Positions 26,151 to 35,086 of a DNA stretch of 56,110 bases are shown one piece after another. The stretch spans positions 1 to 56,110 of the forward strand of contig NZ_FNQK01000021.1 in the NCBI RefSeq assembly GCF_900107625.1, read 5' to 3'. The position numbers were made by a program, and so were the translations under genes. Under the pieces are notes generated by a model. It did no database searches. It saw only the letters and a list, made by a program, of their open reading frames with translations, and was not told the origin of the DNA. Every line of letters begins with the position of its first letter. Position 1 is the stretch's first letter. The DNA is from Bizionia paragorgiae (GTDB lineage Bacteria; Bacteroidota; Bacteroidia; Flavobacteriales; Flavobacteriaceae).

Positions 26151-26873
26151 TTAGTCTTCACTACTTTCTTCCATAGTATGATAAACGTTTTGTACGTCAT
26201 CATCCTCTTCAATTTTTTCTAAAAGCTTTTCGACGTCTGCTACTTCTTCAGGAGTAAGTTTTTTAGTGACCTGTGGAATACGTTCAAATCCAGATGATAA
26301 AATTTCAATACCACGAGACTCCAATTCAGCTTGAATAGCTCCGAAGCTTTCAAAAGGAGCATAGATTAATATACCATCATCATCAGCAAAAACTTCTTCG
26401 GCACCAAAATCAATGAATTCTAATTCTAACTCTTCAGGGTCTAATCCTTCGGCAGGAATTCTAAAGTTACACGTGTGATCGAACATAAAAACTACCGATC
26501 CAGAGGTTCCTAAGCTCCCGTCGCATTTGTTAAAATAACTACGAACATTAGCGACAGTTCGCGTGTTATTATCGGTTGCCGTCTCTACTAATATAGCTAT
26601 TCCGTGAGGTGCATAGCCTTCAAAAATAACTTCCTTATAATCGCCTTGGCTTTTATCGCTAGCACGTTTTATAGCACGTTCAACATTGTCTTTTGGCATG
26701 TTAACCGATTTCGCATTTTGAATAACCGCTCTAAGCCTTGCGTTGGTGTCAGGATCTGGGCCTCCTTCTTTAACAGCCATTACAATATCTTTTCCAATGC
26801 GTGTAAAGGCCTTACTCATTGCAGACCAACGCTTCATTTTACGTGCTTTACGAAACTCAAAAGCTCTTCCCAT
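26151..26873 (-). CDS. yebC: YebC/PmpR-family protein
   Basis: The 240-residue protein is of the TACO1/YebC family. It has the N-terminal motif KARKMKRWSAMSKAFTRIGKDI, NMPKDNVERAIKRAS and YEGYAPHG-like FEGYAPHGIAILVE, and an acidic C-terminal tail (VEKLLEKIEEDDD). Members have been described as DNA-binding regulators and, more recently, as factors relieving ribosome stalling at difficult motifs. Which applies here is not shown by the sequence. The canonical N-terminal MAGHSKW is replaced by MGRAFEF, as in other Bacteroidota. Confidence 0.92.
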   Translation of the reverse strand: MGRAFEFRKARKMKRWSAMSKAFTRIGKDIVMAVKEGGPDPDTNARLRAVIQNAKSVNMPKDNVERAIKRASDKSQGDYKEVIFEGYAPHGIAILVETATDNNTRTVANVRSYFNKCDGSLGTSGSVVFMFDHTCNFRIPAEGLDPEELELEFIDFGAEEVFADDDGILIYAPFESFGAIQAELESRGIEILSSGFERIPQVTKKLTPEEVADVEKLLEKIEEDDDVQNVYHTMEESSED

Positions 26874-27062
26874 AGTGTTTATTTTATATTTTCTTTTTTG
26901 AAAAACGGATTTATATAATTTTACACAAATTTAAAAAAATATATGAACTGCATTCTTATTTTCTTAGAAACTAAGCATTAATTGTATAGAAGTATAATAC
27001 AACGTAGTTGTACATCTAATACATAGATGCAGAATAGTATGCAGAAGTAGTTTTAAATGTGT

Positions 27063-27356
27063 TTATTCGTCTTCTTCTTCGACAATAAGTTCTATAGCTT
27101 CCGCAAGCTTAAAGTCTTTTAAAGTAACACCATCCACTTCATGGGTGTGTAAAGAAATTTTAAGAATATTATAACTATTTGTCCAATCTGGATGATGATT
27201 TAATGCTTCACATTCAAAAGCAATCCTACTCATGGCACTAAAGCAGTCTTTAAAATTTTCAAATTCATACTCTGCGTGAATAGCGTTATTGTGATACTCC
27301 CACTCAGGGAATCGGATTAAACGTTTTTCGATATCTTCTTCTGATAATTTTGACAT
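27063..27356 (-). CDS. phhB: Pterin-4a-carbinolamine dehydratase
   Basis: The 97-residue protein has the family signature EALNHHPDWTNSYNILKISLHTHEVDG-type core: HHPDW at about 53-57 with the later catalytic His in LHTHEVDG. The enzyme recycles 4a-hydroxytetrahydrobiopterin formed by aromatic amino-acid hydroxylases. No such hydroxylase is in the window. The acidic tail (VEEEDE) is unremarkable. It appears monocistronic. Confidence 0.92.
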   Translation of the reverse strand: MSKLSEEDIEKRLIRFPEWEYHNNAIHAEYEFENFKDCFSAMSRIAFECEALNHHPDWTNSYNILKISLHTHEVDGVTLKDFKLAEAIELIVEEEDE

Positions 27357-27470
27357 ACTAGCTGTTTTTTTATTAGGTAAATAGATACTACTAAAATAAT
27401 ATTATTTAAATCAATTTCATCAGATTTACAAAGATTTAATACGACTAAAAAAAAAGCACTTCTGAGCAAA

Positions 27471-28301
27471 TTAATAGTCTAATTCTTCGATAACAAGCGA
27501 ACTATTTAACTGTAGGTGTTTTGGTAAGGTGTTGGTTTTAGGAAGAATGGCTAAATACCTTTCGTCGTTTGTTGTAAATACTTGCTTAATAAGTGGTTTA
27601 TTAATGCCTAAGGCTTCAATAATTTCTTTGGTAAAATCATCATGATGTACTAAGTCGTTGCTTCCTAAGTGAAACACCCCCGATTTATTACGGTTAATTA
27701 TATAATGAATTTGCTGAGTGACCTTAGTATCTGTGGTTACATTCATTATTAAATTAGGAAACACTTCTACAGGTATCCCTTCGTTAATAAATGCCTTTAT
27801 TTCTTTAATTCTTGGTGACTGCGCACCAAAAACCATAGGTAGTCGTAAAATGGCTACTTGATGCGCAGGCAAACGCAGCAACATGTTTTCGATTTTAATT
27901 TTAAAATGCCCGTACGGACTGTGGCTTAATGTTTTGTCTAGTTCATAACTCGGGAATTTACTGTAGGCATCAAATACATTGGCGGACGATAGATAAATAA
28001 GTTTAGCGTTATGGGCAACAAGGTATTCGGCCACGTGATGGTGAGCAATAATCTGAGCAGAGAAATTACCTCGTAATGCCGATATGATAATCGTGGGGTT
28101 AACAGCTTCTAAAATTTCAAAAACATCATCTTCTTCTATATCGTATTGAAAAAAGTGTTGGTTTTTATCATAGCTATAATTATCCGTTCTATACGTCCCA
28201 TAGGTTCTAAAATAGGGGCAGAGCTCTTTATAGATCGCCTGACCTATAAAACCACTAGCGCCTAGAATTAAAATTCTATGTTTGTTATTTCTTTCTATCA
28301 T
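27471..28301 (-). CDS. RmlD-like NAD(P)-dependent sugar-nucleotide reductase/epimerase
   Basis: The 276-residue protein is an extended short-chain dehydrogenase. It has the nucleotide-binding ILGASGFIGQAIY at the N-terminus and the YxxxK catalytic pair as SPYGHFKIK. LIYLSSANVFDAYS and LRLPMVFGAQSPR resemble dTDP-4-dehydrorhamnose reductase (RmlD). No other rhamnose genes are nearby, so the substrate is unknown. Its end is 15 nt from the glutaminase gene on the same strand, but the functions are not obviously linked. Confidence 0.75.
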   Translation of the reverse strand: MIERNNKHRILILGASGFIGQAIYKELCPYFRTYGTYRTDNYSYDKNQHFFQYDIEEDDVFEILEAVNPTIIISALRGNFSAQIIAHHHVAEYLVAHNAKLIYLSSANVFDAYSKFPSYELDKTLSHSPYGHFKIKIENMLLRLPAHQVAILRLPMVFGAQSPRIKEIKAFINEGIPVEVFPNLIMNVTTDTKVTQQIHYIINRNKSGVFHLGSNDLVHHDDFTKEIIEALGINKPLIKQVFTTNDERYLAILPKTNTLPKHLQLNSSLVIEELDY

Positions 28302-28315
28302 GACCTGGTTAACGC

Positions 28316-29230
28316 TTAAAAAATAGATAAATTGGTTTGAGAAGTAAATTGTTCTAAAGCCTGCATGCCAATTAGCGAATTTCCTCTAGGATTTAATCCT
28401 GGTGCCCAGGTTGCTAGAATAAAATTATTAGGTAATAGGGCAACAATTCCTCCGCCAACACCACTTTTTCCTGGTAAACCGACTTCAAAAGCAAACTCTC
28501 CGGCTTCATCATAGAAACCGCAGGTAAGCATTATTGCATTAATACGCTTGGCTTGTTGGATGGGAATATGTTGATTGCCTTGCATGCACTGACCGCCATT
28601 AGCAAAGAGATAAAAAGCCTTAGACAGTTGCTCACAACTCATTTCTATCGCACATTGATGAAAATAAAAATCGAGAACATCGTCGACACTATTATTTAAA
28701 TTATTAAACGATTTTAAAAGATAAGCTGCTGCGAAATTATTAAAACCGGTGCGCTCTTCAGAATCGGCAACCTTAAAATTGTATTTTATGCTTTGATCGT
28801 TAGCAATATTGCGGACGTATTGTAAAAAGTCTTCTTTAGGATTTTCTAGGTGCGTGACTAAAATATCCGCAATAACTAATGCTCCAGCGTTTATTAACGG
28901 GTTTCTAGGAATTCCATTTTCGAGTTCTAGTAATGATAAATGATTAAACGGATTTCCCGAAGGTTCTACGTCTACGCGTTCCCAGATTTTATTATCCTCG
29001 AAAGCAATCGCTTTAGATAATGCGAGTACTTTAGAAATACTTTGAATAGAGAAGGGGGTAAAAGCATCGCCGGCAGAAAAAGATCTGCCGTCGATGTGTT
29101 GCATATATAGACCGAGGGTATTGACATCTTGTTTTGATAATTCCGGAATATATGAGGCTACTACGCCTTTATCCTCCCGTGTTTTTAAATCGTCATGTAT
29201 GTTGTTTAATAGCCCTTGGAAATCTATCAT
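28316..29230 (-). CDS. glsA: Glutaminase
   Basis: The 304-residue serine-dependent beta-lactamase-fold glutaminase hydrolyses glutamine to glutamate and ammonia. The catalytic SxxK is in FSIQSISKVLAL. NPLINAGALV, the YxxxN region and GLPGKSGVGGGIVALLP near the C-terminus match the family. The length is normal. It lies 21 nt downstream of gcvT and is probably co-transcribed with it. Confidence 0.95.
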   Translation of the reverse strand: MIDFQGLLNNIHDDLKTREDKGVVASYIPELSKQDVNTLGLYMQHIDGRSFSAGDAFTPFSIQSISKVLALSKAIAFEDNKIWERVDVEPSGNPFNHLSLLELENGIPRNPLINAGALVIADILVTHLENPKEDFLQYVRNIANDQSIKYNFKVADSEERTGFNNFAAAYLLKSFNNLNNSVDDVLDFYFHQCAIEMSCEQLSKAFYLFANGGQCMQGNQHIPIQQAKRINAIMLTCGFYDEAGEFAFEVGLPGKSGVGGGIVALLPNNFILATWAPGLNPRGNSLIGMQALEQFTSQTNLSIF

Positions 29231-29251
29231 ATATTAGCTTTTATTTTTAAT

Positions 29252-30322
29252 TTATGCTTTGTAAAATGGTGGTTTTACAATGGTTGCAGGAATTGCTTTT
29301 TTTCTAATTTGAATAAATATTTTTGTTCCTACAGCAGACACTTCAGTAGGTACATAACCTAAACCAATTCCTTTACCTAAACTTGGAGACATGGTACCAG
29401 AAGTTACAATACCAATAGCATTTCCTTCCGCGTCTACAATCTCGTAATCGTGTCTTGGAATACCACGTTCATCTAATTCAAAAGCAATTAACTTACGTTT
29501 TGGTCCGCGTTCTTTTTCAGCTTTTAAAGCTTCAGAATTCGTAAATTCTTTAGTGAATTTTGTTATCCAACCTAAACCAGCTTCTATTGGAGACGTTGTA
29601 TCACTAATATCATTTCCGTAAAGGCAATATCCCATTTCTAAGCGCAGGGTATCACGTGCTGCTAATCCAATAGGTTTTGCACCAGCTGCAGTTACTTTAT
29701 CCCAAATTTGTTTAACCTCGTCATTTTTACAGTAAATCTCAAATCCACCACTTCCTGTATAACCCGTTGCCGAAATAATAACATTTTCAATACCAGCAAA
29801 ATTACCAACTTCAAAATTGTAGAATTTTATTGCTGCTAAATCGTGACTAGATAAAGCTTGCATTTTTTCGACAGCATTCGGTCCTTGAATCGCTAATAGA
29901 GAATAGTCTTCACTTAAATCGCGCATAGTTGCACCCACATCATTTTTAGAAGAAATCCAATTCCAATCTTTTTCAATATTACTAGCGTTTACAACTAATA
30001 AATATTGATCTTCTTTTAATTTATAAATAATTAAATCGTCTACGACACCGCCATCGTCATTTGGTAAACACGTATATTGTGCTTTTCCAACAGTTAATTT
30101 AGACGCATCATTACTACATACTTTTTGTAATAAATCTAGTGCATGCTCGCCTTCAACTAAAAATTCACCCATATGTGAAACGTCGAATACACCACAGTCT
30201 TTTCTAACCGCTTGGTGTTCGATATTTACGCCGTCGTATTGAACAGGCATATTGTAACCAGCAAAAGGAACCATTTTCGCTCCTAGAGCTTCGTGAGTAG
30301 AGGATAACGCAGTATTTTTCAT
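29252..30322 (-). CDS. gcvT: Glycine cleavage system T protein (aminomethyltransferase)
   Basis: The 356-residue protein transfers the aminomethyl carbon from the H protein to tetrahydrofolate. N-terminal [24 protein letters not shown] (with the catalytic-region Asp) and [17 protein letters not shown]-type sequence match GcvT. The C-terminal domain ends in the usual KPPFYK. gcvH and gcvP are not in the window. No glycine riboswitch was recognised in the 139-nt upstream region. A minus-strand TACCTTTG box lies at 30374-30381. Confidence 0.95.
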   Translation of the reverse strand: MKNTALSSTHEALGAKMVPFAGYNMPVQYDGVNIEHQAVRKDCGVFDVSHMGEFLVEGEHALDLLQKVCSNDASKLTVGKAQYTCLPNDDGGVVDDLIIYKLKEDQYLLVVNASNIEKDWNWISSKNDVGATMRDLSEDYSLLAIQGPNAVEKMQALSSHDLAAIKFYNFEVGNFAGIENVIISATGYTGSGGFEIYCKNDEVKQIWDKVTAAGAKPIGLAARDTLRLEMGYCLYGNDISDTTSPIEAGLGWITKFTKEFTNSEALKAEKERGPKRKLIAFELDERGIPRHDYEIVDAEGNAIGIVTSGTMSPSLGKGIGLGYVPTEVSAVGTKIFIQIRKKAIPATIVKPPFYKA

Positions 30323-30373
30323 AGGTATAAACTTAAAGTTTTATTTGTATTTATTATTGTATTTGATTGGCTT

Positions 30374-30381
30374 CAAAGGTA
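30374..30381 (-). promoter_or_regulatory. Possible gcvT -7 promoter box
   Basis: The minus strand reads TACCTTTG, an exact TAnnTTTG match, 52 nt upstream of the gcvT ATG. No clear -33 TTG was found. Confidence 0.4.
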
Positions 30382-30461
30382 TCGAAAATTATTCGTTTTT
30401 GTAAATGGACTTAAGGATTAAATCACAGTCAAAACGAATTCACGTCACTTTTATACACAGA

Positions 30462-31667
30462 CTATTTCAATTCGAAGAAATCCCGTTTACCTATTTTTAG
30501 TTTGACCCCATTTATTGCTGTTATTTTTTTAAAGGGCTCTATAATTTTTTTATTGTTTATTTGAACAGCGCCACTTTCTATTAATCGTCGGATGGCTGAA
30601 TTGGACAAGTCGCTTTTTATTGCTTTACACAAGTCTAAAATAGTTATAGTTTCAGTCTCTAGATTTAAATCTGTTATAGCTATCGGACTAAAGCTTTTTT
30701 CGTCAAACACTTTATTTTGAAATTGATTTTCAAAAAACAACTCAGCTGAAATAGCCGCTTCTGCATTATGGTATTGACTAATGATATTTTTTGCTATGCT
30801 TTTCTTAATAGTCATAGGGTTGACTCCGTCTTGCAATTGTTGTAAGATGGCTTCTTTTTCGGTTATTGAAAAATCGGTTACCAACTGTAAAAATTCAGGA
30901 ATTAAATCGTCTGGCATCGATAAGGTTTTACCGAACATATCGTTAGGCGTGTCGGTTAATCCAATAATGTTATTTAGCGATTTACTCATCTTTTCTTTAC
31001 CGTCTAATCCTTGTAATAGTGGCATACACATAACGATTTGAGGGTTTAAACCGTGACTTTCTTGTAATTGTCTTCCCATAGTACAATTAAAAAGCTGATC
31101 GGTGCCACCCATTTCGATATCACATTGAAGCTGTACCGAATCGAACCCTTGCAGTATAGGGTACACGAGTTCGTGCATGGCTATTGGTGTGTTTTCTGTA
31201 AAACGTTTATTAAAATCTTTTCTGTGCATAAGTTGTGCAACCGTTACTTTAGATAATAATTGAATGACGTCTGAAAACGAAAGTCGATCTAACCAATCGG
31301 AGTTAAAGACAATCTCTGTTTTTTCAATGTCTAAAATTTTTGACAATTGATTAATGTATGTTTGTGCATTGTGTTGTACTTCTTCAATACTTAAGGGCTG
31401 ACGGCTTTTGTTTTTTCCTGTAGGATCTCCAATTCTAGCGGTGAAACTACCGACCAAAATAATGATATGATGCCCCTGTTCTTGAAATTGTTTTAGTTTT
31501 TTTAATACTACAGCATGTCCCAAATGTAAATCGGGAGCTGTTGGGTCGAATCCTAATTTAATTTTTAGTGGGCGTTGTTCCTTTTCCGCCAATTGCAACT
31601 TCTGTTTCAGTCCGTTTTCAGGGAGAATAATCTCTGTGTTTTCTTGTAATTTTAAAAGGGTTTTCAT
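30462..31667 (-). CDS. tyrS: Tyrosyl-tRNA synthetase, TyrZ-type
   Basis: The 401-residue class I synthetase charges tRNA-Tyr. The HIGH motif is HLGH in KLGFDPTAPDLHLGHAVVL (about 48-51). The Tyr-binding region includes MGGTDQLFN and the KMSKS loop is GKEKMSKSLNN. A C-terminal S4 RNA-binding domain (SNSAIRRLIESGAVQINNKKI) completes it. The TAPDLHLGH form is that of the TyrZ class found as a second TyrRS in Bacillus and others. The form usual in Bacteroidota, as I recall it, has about 430 residues and an ADSLHIGH-type motif. It is preceded by a Tyr-codon leader ORF and a terminator and so is probably attenuated. Confidence 0.93.
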   Translation of the reverse strand: MKTLLKLQENTEIILPENGLKQKLQLAEKEQRPLKIKLGFDPTAPDLHLGHAVVLKKLKQFQEQGHHIIILVGSFTARIGDPTGKNKSRQPLSIEEVQHNAQTYINQLSKILDIEKTEIVFNSDWLDRLSFSDVIQLLSKVTVAQLMHRKDFNKRFTENTPIAMHELVYPILQGFDSVQLQCDIEMGGTDQLFNCTMGRQLQESHGLNPQIVMCMPLLQGLDGKEKMSKSLNNIIGLTDTPNDMFGKTLSMPDDLIPEFLQLVTDFSITEKEAILQQLQDGVNPMTIKKSIAKNIISQYHNAEAAISAELFFENQFQNKVFDEKSFSPIAITDLNLETETITILDLCKAIKSDLSNSAIRRLIESGAVQINNKKIIEPFKKITAINGVKLKIGKRDFFELK

Positions 31668-31678
31668 AATTTTTTGTA

Positions 31679-31710
31679 TAAAAAAAGCCCGAACAAAAAT
31701 GCTCGGGCTT
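31679..31710 (-). terminator. tyrS leader terminator (attenuator)
   Basis: On the minus strand the stem AAAGCCCGAGC/GTTCGGGCTTT, with a short T-rich loop, is followed by six T and ends 12 nt before the tyrS ATG. There is no gene directly upstream to terminate, because the next one is 213 nt away, so it is best read as a regulatory terminator. Confidence 0.85.
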
Positions 31711-31741
31711 TACAGGTTATATAAATACTATTCGTTAATTC

Positions 31742-31849
31742 TTAAACAATACATGTTTTTAAATTTTTAGCATATAATTCCACAGCCCCACTATTGTAAT
31801 AATAGGTGCTGAAAAAAGGAAGGCGTAATATGTTCTCTAAAAATTTCAT
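31742..31849 (-). CDS. Tyrosine-codon leader peptide of tyrS
   Basis: A 35-codon ORF lies between a perfect -7 box and the tyrS terminator. It begins MKFLENILRLPFF and contains STYYYNSGAVELYAK, with three consecutive Tyr codons (TAT TAT TAC, codons 16-18) and a fourth at 26. GGGGCT, just after the Tyr run (31784-31789 on the minus strand), can pair with the AGCCC arm of the terminator. A ribosome stalled on uncharged tRNA-Tyr could thus favour antitermination and raise synthetase expression. Translation has not been shown; the mechanism is inferred. Confidence 0.7.
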   Translation of the reverse strand: MKFLENILRLPFFSTYYYNSGAVELYAKNLKTCIV

Positions 31850-31857
31850 TGCAAAGG

Positions 31858-31865
31858 CAAAGTTA
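31858..31865 (-). promoter_or_regulatory. -7 promoter box of the tyrS leader
   Basis: The minus strand reads TAACTTTG, an exact TAnnTTTG match. With the spacing seen at rnpB (box end to start of about 5 nt), transcription would begin only about 4 nt before the leader ATG, giving an almost leaderless first ORF. Confidence 0.5.
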
Positions 31866-31922
31866 TACCTTATTTAAATACTAGCGTTTTAATATTTTGT
31901 TAAAAGGTTAATTGCTGTGATA

Positions 31923-32534
31923 TTATTTTTTTTTAAAGCTGCAAAACACAAAGTTTTGGGTGGTACTAAAGGGGGTGTTATGATCTTCTGTTTTACATGT
32001 AATAGGTTCAAAAGAAGCCTTAAAGGTAGTAGATAAAGAGCTCTCAGAATACTGTGAGATGTTTAGTCCGCTACATTTTTCTGGTCCTTGGGTAGAAAAT
32101 GTTCCTAATACCAAATACCCAGAAACAAAATGGTTTGTAAGGGAGATATACTTATTAATATCATCAGGCTCAGTTAGAAAATGAAAGGCAGCGCGGTCAT
32201 GCCAAACTTCAAAAGTCGTATCAGGATTAAAGTTTGTGATGTCACTAACAATCCAATTCACCAATTTTGCGCGCACTCCTAAGCGTGCTTGCGCTCGTTC
32301 TAGCGCTTTTTTAGAAATATCAAGTACTGTAATATTGGTGTAGCCTCTATCTAATAAACAATCTACTAGTTTACTATCTCCACCACCTACATCAATAATT
32401 TTGGCGTTCTTTTTAACTTGTAAAGATTCAATTAATTCTAATGAGATTTCCGGTGTTTCTTGTGTCCAACTCACTTGATCAGGAGTTTTTGTTGCATAGA
32501 CGGTTTCCCAATGTGTTTTTTTATCTGCCGACAT
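31923..32534 (-). CDS. Class I SAM-dependent methyltransferase
   Basis: The 203-residue protein has the SAM-binding motif KIIDVGGGDSKLVDCLLDRG (about 43-62), the acidic end of strand 2 as ITVLDISKKALE, and WIVSDITNFNPD. HWETVYATKTPDQVSWTQ at the N-terminus is typical of a small-molecule methyltransferase group often encoded singly in bacteria. The substrate is unknown. The gene ends 6 nt after the VOC-protein gene on the same strand, which suggests co-transcription. Confidence 0.8.
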   Translation of the reverse strand: MSADKKTHWETVYATKTPDQVSWTQETPEISLELIESLQVKKNAKIIDVGGGDSKLVDCLLDRGYTNITVLDISKKALERAQARLGVRAKLVNWIVSDITNFNPDTTFEVWHDRAAFHFLTEPDDINKYISLTNHFVSGYLVLGTFSTQGPEKCSGLNISQYSESSLSTTFKASFEPITCKTEDHNTPFSTTQNFVFCSFKKK

Positions 32535-32540
32535 TTTATA

Positions 32541-32975
32541 TTATTTTATACTGTTTTTATTATAACTAATCATCCATTGAATACCAAACTTATCGACTAA
32601 CATACCAAAATAATCTCCCCAAAAGGTATCCTCGAGGGGCATAATTTTATGTCCGTCAACACTAAGTTTTTGAAACATTGTATCGGCCTCCAGTTTAGAA
32701 TCTGCGGTAATGGAAATCGAAAAATTATTGCCTTGGTTAAATTGGTCTTGTTGCTGTCCAGCGGTATCACTACCCATTAAAATAGAATGTCCAATAGGAA
32801 GAGATACATGCATGATTTTGTTTTTGTCCTCATCATCGATTTTACAATCTTCAGATTCAGGCATATCTTTAAAATAGCCTAAATAAGTAAACTCACCTCC
32901 AAAAATAGCTTTGTAAAAATTAAAAGCTTTTTCGCAATTTCCATTAAAATTCAAATATGTGTTTATAGTTGCCAT
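32541..32975 (-). CDS. VOC-superfamily protein (PhnB-like)
   Basis: The 144-residue protein is of the glyoxalase/bleomycin-resistance fold, PhnB-like subfamily. It has YLNFNGNCEKAFNFYKAIFGGEF at the N-terminus, GHSILMGSDTAG in the middle and the WGDYFGMLVDKFGIQWMISY ending. Members bind small molecules and often lack the metal ligands needed for catalysis. No reaction can be assigned. It is probably co-transcribed with the adjacent methyltransferase. Confidence 0.82.
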   Translation of the reverse strand: MATINTYLNFNGNCEKAFNFYKAIFGGEFTYLGYFKDMPESEDCKIDDEDKNKIMHVSLPIGHSILMGSDTAGQQQDQFNQGNNFSISITADSKLEADTMFQKLSVDGHKIMPLEDTFWGDYFGMLVDKFGIQWMISYNKNSIK

Positions 32976-33138
32976 AGTATGGTGGTTTTAGTGAATTGTA
33001 AAGTTAAAATAATTTGTGCACACCATTCTCTTTTTCAAATAATACTTCATTGTTAAACAGGTTTTATATACGTATTAAACTAAAGTTAAACCCTTAATAA
33101 GAGTTGGGAGTATCAATTTTTAATGGTAGTTTATAACT

Positions 33139-33777
33139 ATGGAAAATATATTAGTTGCGGGTGCTAATGGCACCACAGGAAAAATGATAGTGGATTTACT
33201 ACAGGAATCCCAAGATTTTAAACCGGTAGCGATGGTAAGAAAAGAGGAACAGAAAGCTTACTTTACTGCTAAAAACATTGAAACAGTTTTGGTCGATTTG
33301 GAAGGGGATGTCTCTCCTAGCTTTGATACTAATAACCCCATAGATAAGGTGGTCTTTGCTGCTGGTTCCGGTGGAAAAAAGGTACAGGAAGTTGATCAAG
33401 ATGGAGCGATAAAACTTATTGATGAATCTAAAAAACAAGGCGTTAAAAAATTTATTATGTTAAGTTCTATGGGTGCAGATACACCAGAACAAGTCCCTGA
33501 ACTGAAAGACTATTTAGTAGCGAAACAAAATGCCGATAATCATCTAAAACAAAGTGGATTACCCTATTGTATTGTGCGTCCAGGCGCTTTAACTAACGAC
33601 GCTGGATCAGAGACCATAGCGTTAGAATTAAAGTTAAATAAACAAGGTGAAATCAGTAGGAGTGATGTCGCTAAAACTTTAGTACAGACCTTAAATACTG
33701 CCATAGCAAACCAAGTAACCTTTGAAATTATTAAAGGTCAAACACCCATAGAGAAAGCTATAATTGCTCTATCTTAA
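33139..33777 (+). CDS. NAD(P)-binding atypical short-chain dehydrogenase
   Basis: The 212-residue protein begins with the nucleotide-binding motif ILVAGANGTTGKMIVDLL, has the VVFAAGSGG and MLSSMGAD strands and CIVRPGALTND. This layout is that of atypical SDR5/NmrA-like proteins such as Bacillus YwnB. The Tyr-Lys catalytic pair is seen only loosely (DYLVAKQNAD). Redox sensing or quinone reduction is known for relatives; the role here is unknown. It stands alone between divergent VOC and convergent thrC genes. Confidence 0.8.
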   Translation: MENILVAGANGTTGKMIVDLLQESQDFKPVAMVRKEEQKAYFTAKNIETVLVDLEGDVSPSFDTNNPIDKVVFAAGSGGKKVQEVDQDGAIKLIDESKKQGVKKFIMLSSMGADTPEQVPELKDYLVAKQNADNHLKQSGLPYCIVRPGALTNDAGSETIALELKLNKQGEISRSDVAKTLVQTLNTAIANQVTFEIIKGQTPIEKAIIALS

Positions 33778-33789
33778 ATAAAGCGGTTT

Positions 33790-35085
33790 TTAAGGGGATA
33801 ACAAAAACGTTTTAAAAGCATTGTAGTTACCAATTTTGGTGGCTATCTTTGTTTTAGAAAGTACAGATTTAATTTGGGGTGGGAGTTCCTGTGGTATTCC
33901 AATAACCTCTTCTACAACATTCAGAAATTTTGTAGGGTGTGCGGTTTCTAGAAACACACAATGTGCGTCAGGGTGCAGTTTTAAGTAGTCTTTACAAGCT
34001 AAGTATCCAACGGCACCGTGAGGATCGGCAATATAATTATAGGTAGTATAGAGTTCTTTTATACCCTGTTTAGTGTCTTCGTCTGTAAAACTAAATGCCG
34101 ATAGGTTTTGTTTTAATTTATCGAAATCCTGATGGTAGATTTCTTGAACCCTAACAAAGTTACTAGGGTTACCAACATCCATAGCGTTACTAATAGTTTG
34201 TACGGAGGGCTTTAGGCTGAAGGTTTTAGTTTTTAAATAATTACTAACACTATCGTTAGCGTTATTGGCGGCAATAAAATGAGAGACAGGCAAACCTAAT
34301 TGCTGTGCCATCATACCCGCACATATATTTCCGAAATTTCCGCTAGGCACTGAAAACACAATGTTTTTATAAGTTTTATATAGCGCTTTATAAGCAAATA
34401 GATAATAAAATAACTGTGGTAACCAACGAGCAACATTTATAGAGTTGGCCGAGGTAAGCTGTAAAGTATTGGTGATTTCAGTATCTAAGAAAGCGCGTTT
34501 TACCATATCTTGGCAATCGTCAAAGACGCCATCAATTTCTAATGCGGTGATGTTTTGCCCCAAGGTGGTAAGTTGCTTTTCTTGGATAGCACTCACTTTT
34601 CCGCTAGGGTACAAGATAACTACTTGAACTCCTTTTACGCCTAGAAAACCATTAGCGACAGCACTTCCAGTATCCCCAGAAGTGGCTACTAAAACAGTAA
34701 TCTCTTCGGTGCTTTCTCTATTAAAATACGCCAAACACCGGGCCATAAAACGGGCCCCAACATCTTTAAACGCTAAAGTTGGTCCGTGAAACAGCTCTAA
34801 TGTAGATAGATTAGTATTGAAATTAATTATAGGAAAGTCAAAAGAGAAAGTGTCCGTGATAATCCTTTTCAACTCATTTTCAGGAATGTCTGGCGTTACA
34901 AACTGTTTAATAGCTTCAAAAGCGATCTCTTCATTAGAATACTGATCGATATTGGAATAGAATTCGGCAGGTAAGGCTGTGATTGTTTTTGGGAAATACA
35001 ACCCTTTATCAGGCGCCAAACCTTGTATTACAGCCTCTTTAAAACTAGTATCTTTTGCCTTTTTGTTGAGTGAATAGTAAGTCAT
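33790..35085 (-). CDS. thrC: Threonine synthase
   Basis: The 431-residue PLP enzyme converts O-phosphohomoserine to threonine. It has KGLYFPKTITALP at the N-terminus, the PLP-Lys segment FHGPTLAFKDVGARFMARCL, ATSGDTGSAVANGF and SVPSGNFGNICAGM. The start is the ATG at 35085 (MTYYSLNKKAK), 1 nt after the thrB stop. An upstream ATG at 35166 would lie inside thrB and add 27 unrelated residues. It is the last gene of the thr operon and supplies threonine to IlvA. Confidence 0.95.
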   Translation of the reverse strand: MTYYSLNKKAKDTSFKEAVIQGLAPDKGLYFPKTITALPAEFYSNIDQYSNEEIAFEAIKQFVTPDIPENELKRIITDTFSFDFPIINFNTNLSTLELFHGPTLAFKDVGARFMARCLAYFNRESTEEITVLVATSGDTGSAVANGFLGVKGVQVVILYPSGKVSAIQEKQLTTLGQNITALEIDGVFDDCQDMVKRAFLDTEITNTLQLTSANSINVARWLPQLFYYLFAYKALYKTYKNIVFSVPSGNFGNICAGMMAQQLGLPVSHFIAANNANDSVSNYLKTKTFSLKPSVQTISNAMDVGNPSNFVRVQEIYHQDFDKLKQNLSAFSFTDEDTKQGIKELYTTYNYIADPHGAVGYLACKDYLKLHPDAHCVFLETAHPTKFLNVVEEVIGIPQELPPQIKSVLSKTKIATKIGNYNAFKTFLLSP

Positions 35086-35086
35086 A

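Noticed and set aside
30323-30461. Glycine riboswitch before gcvT
   Set aside because: The 139-nt region lacks the paired-aptamer pattern; only a -7 promoter box is visible.
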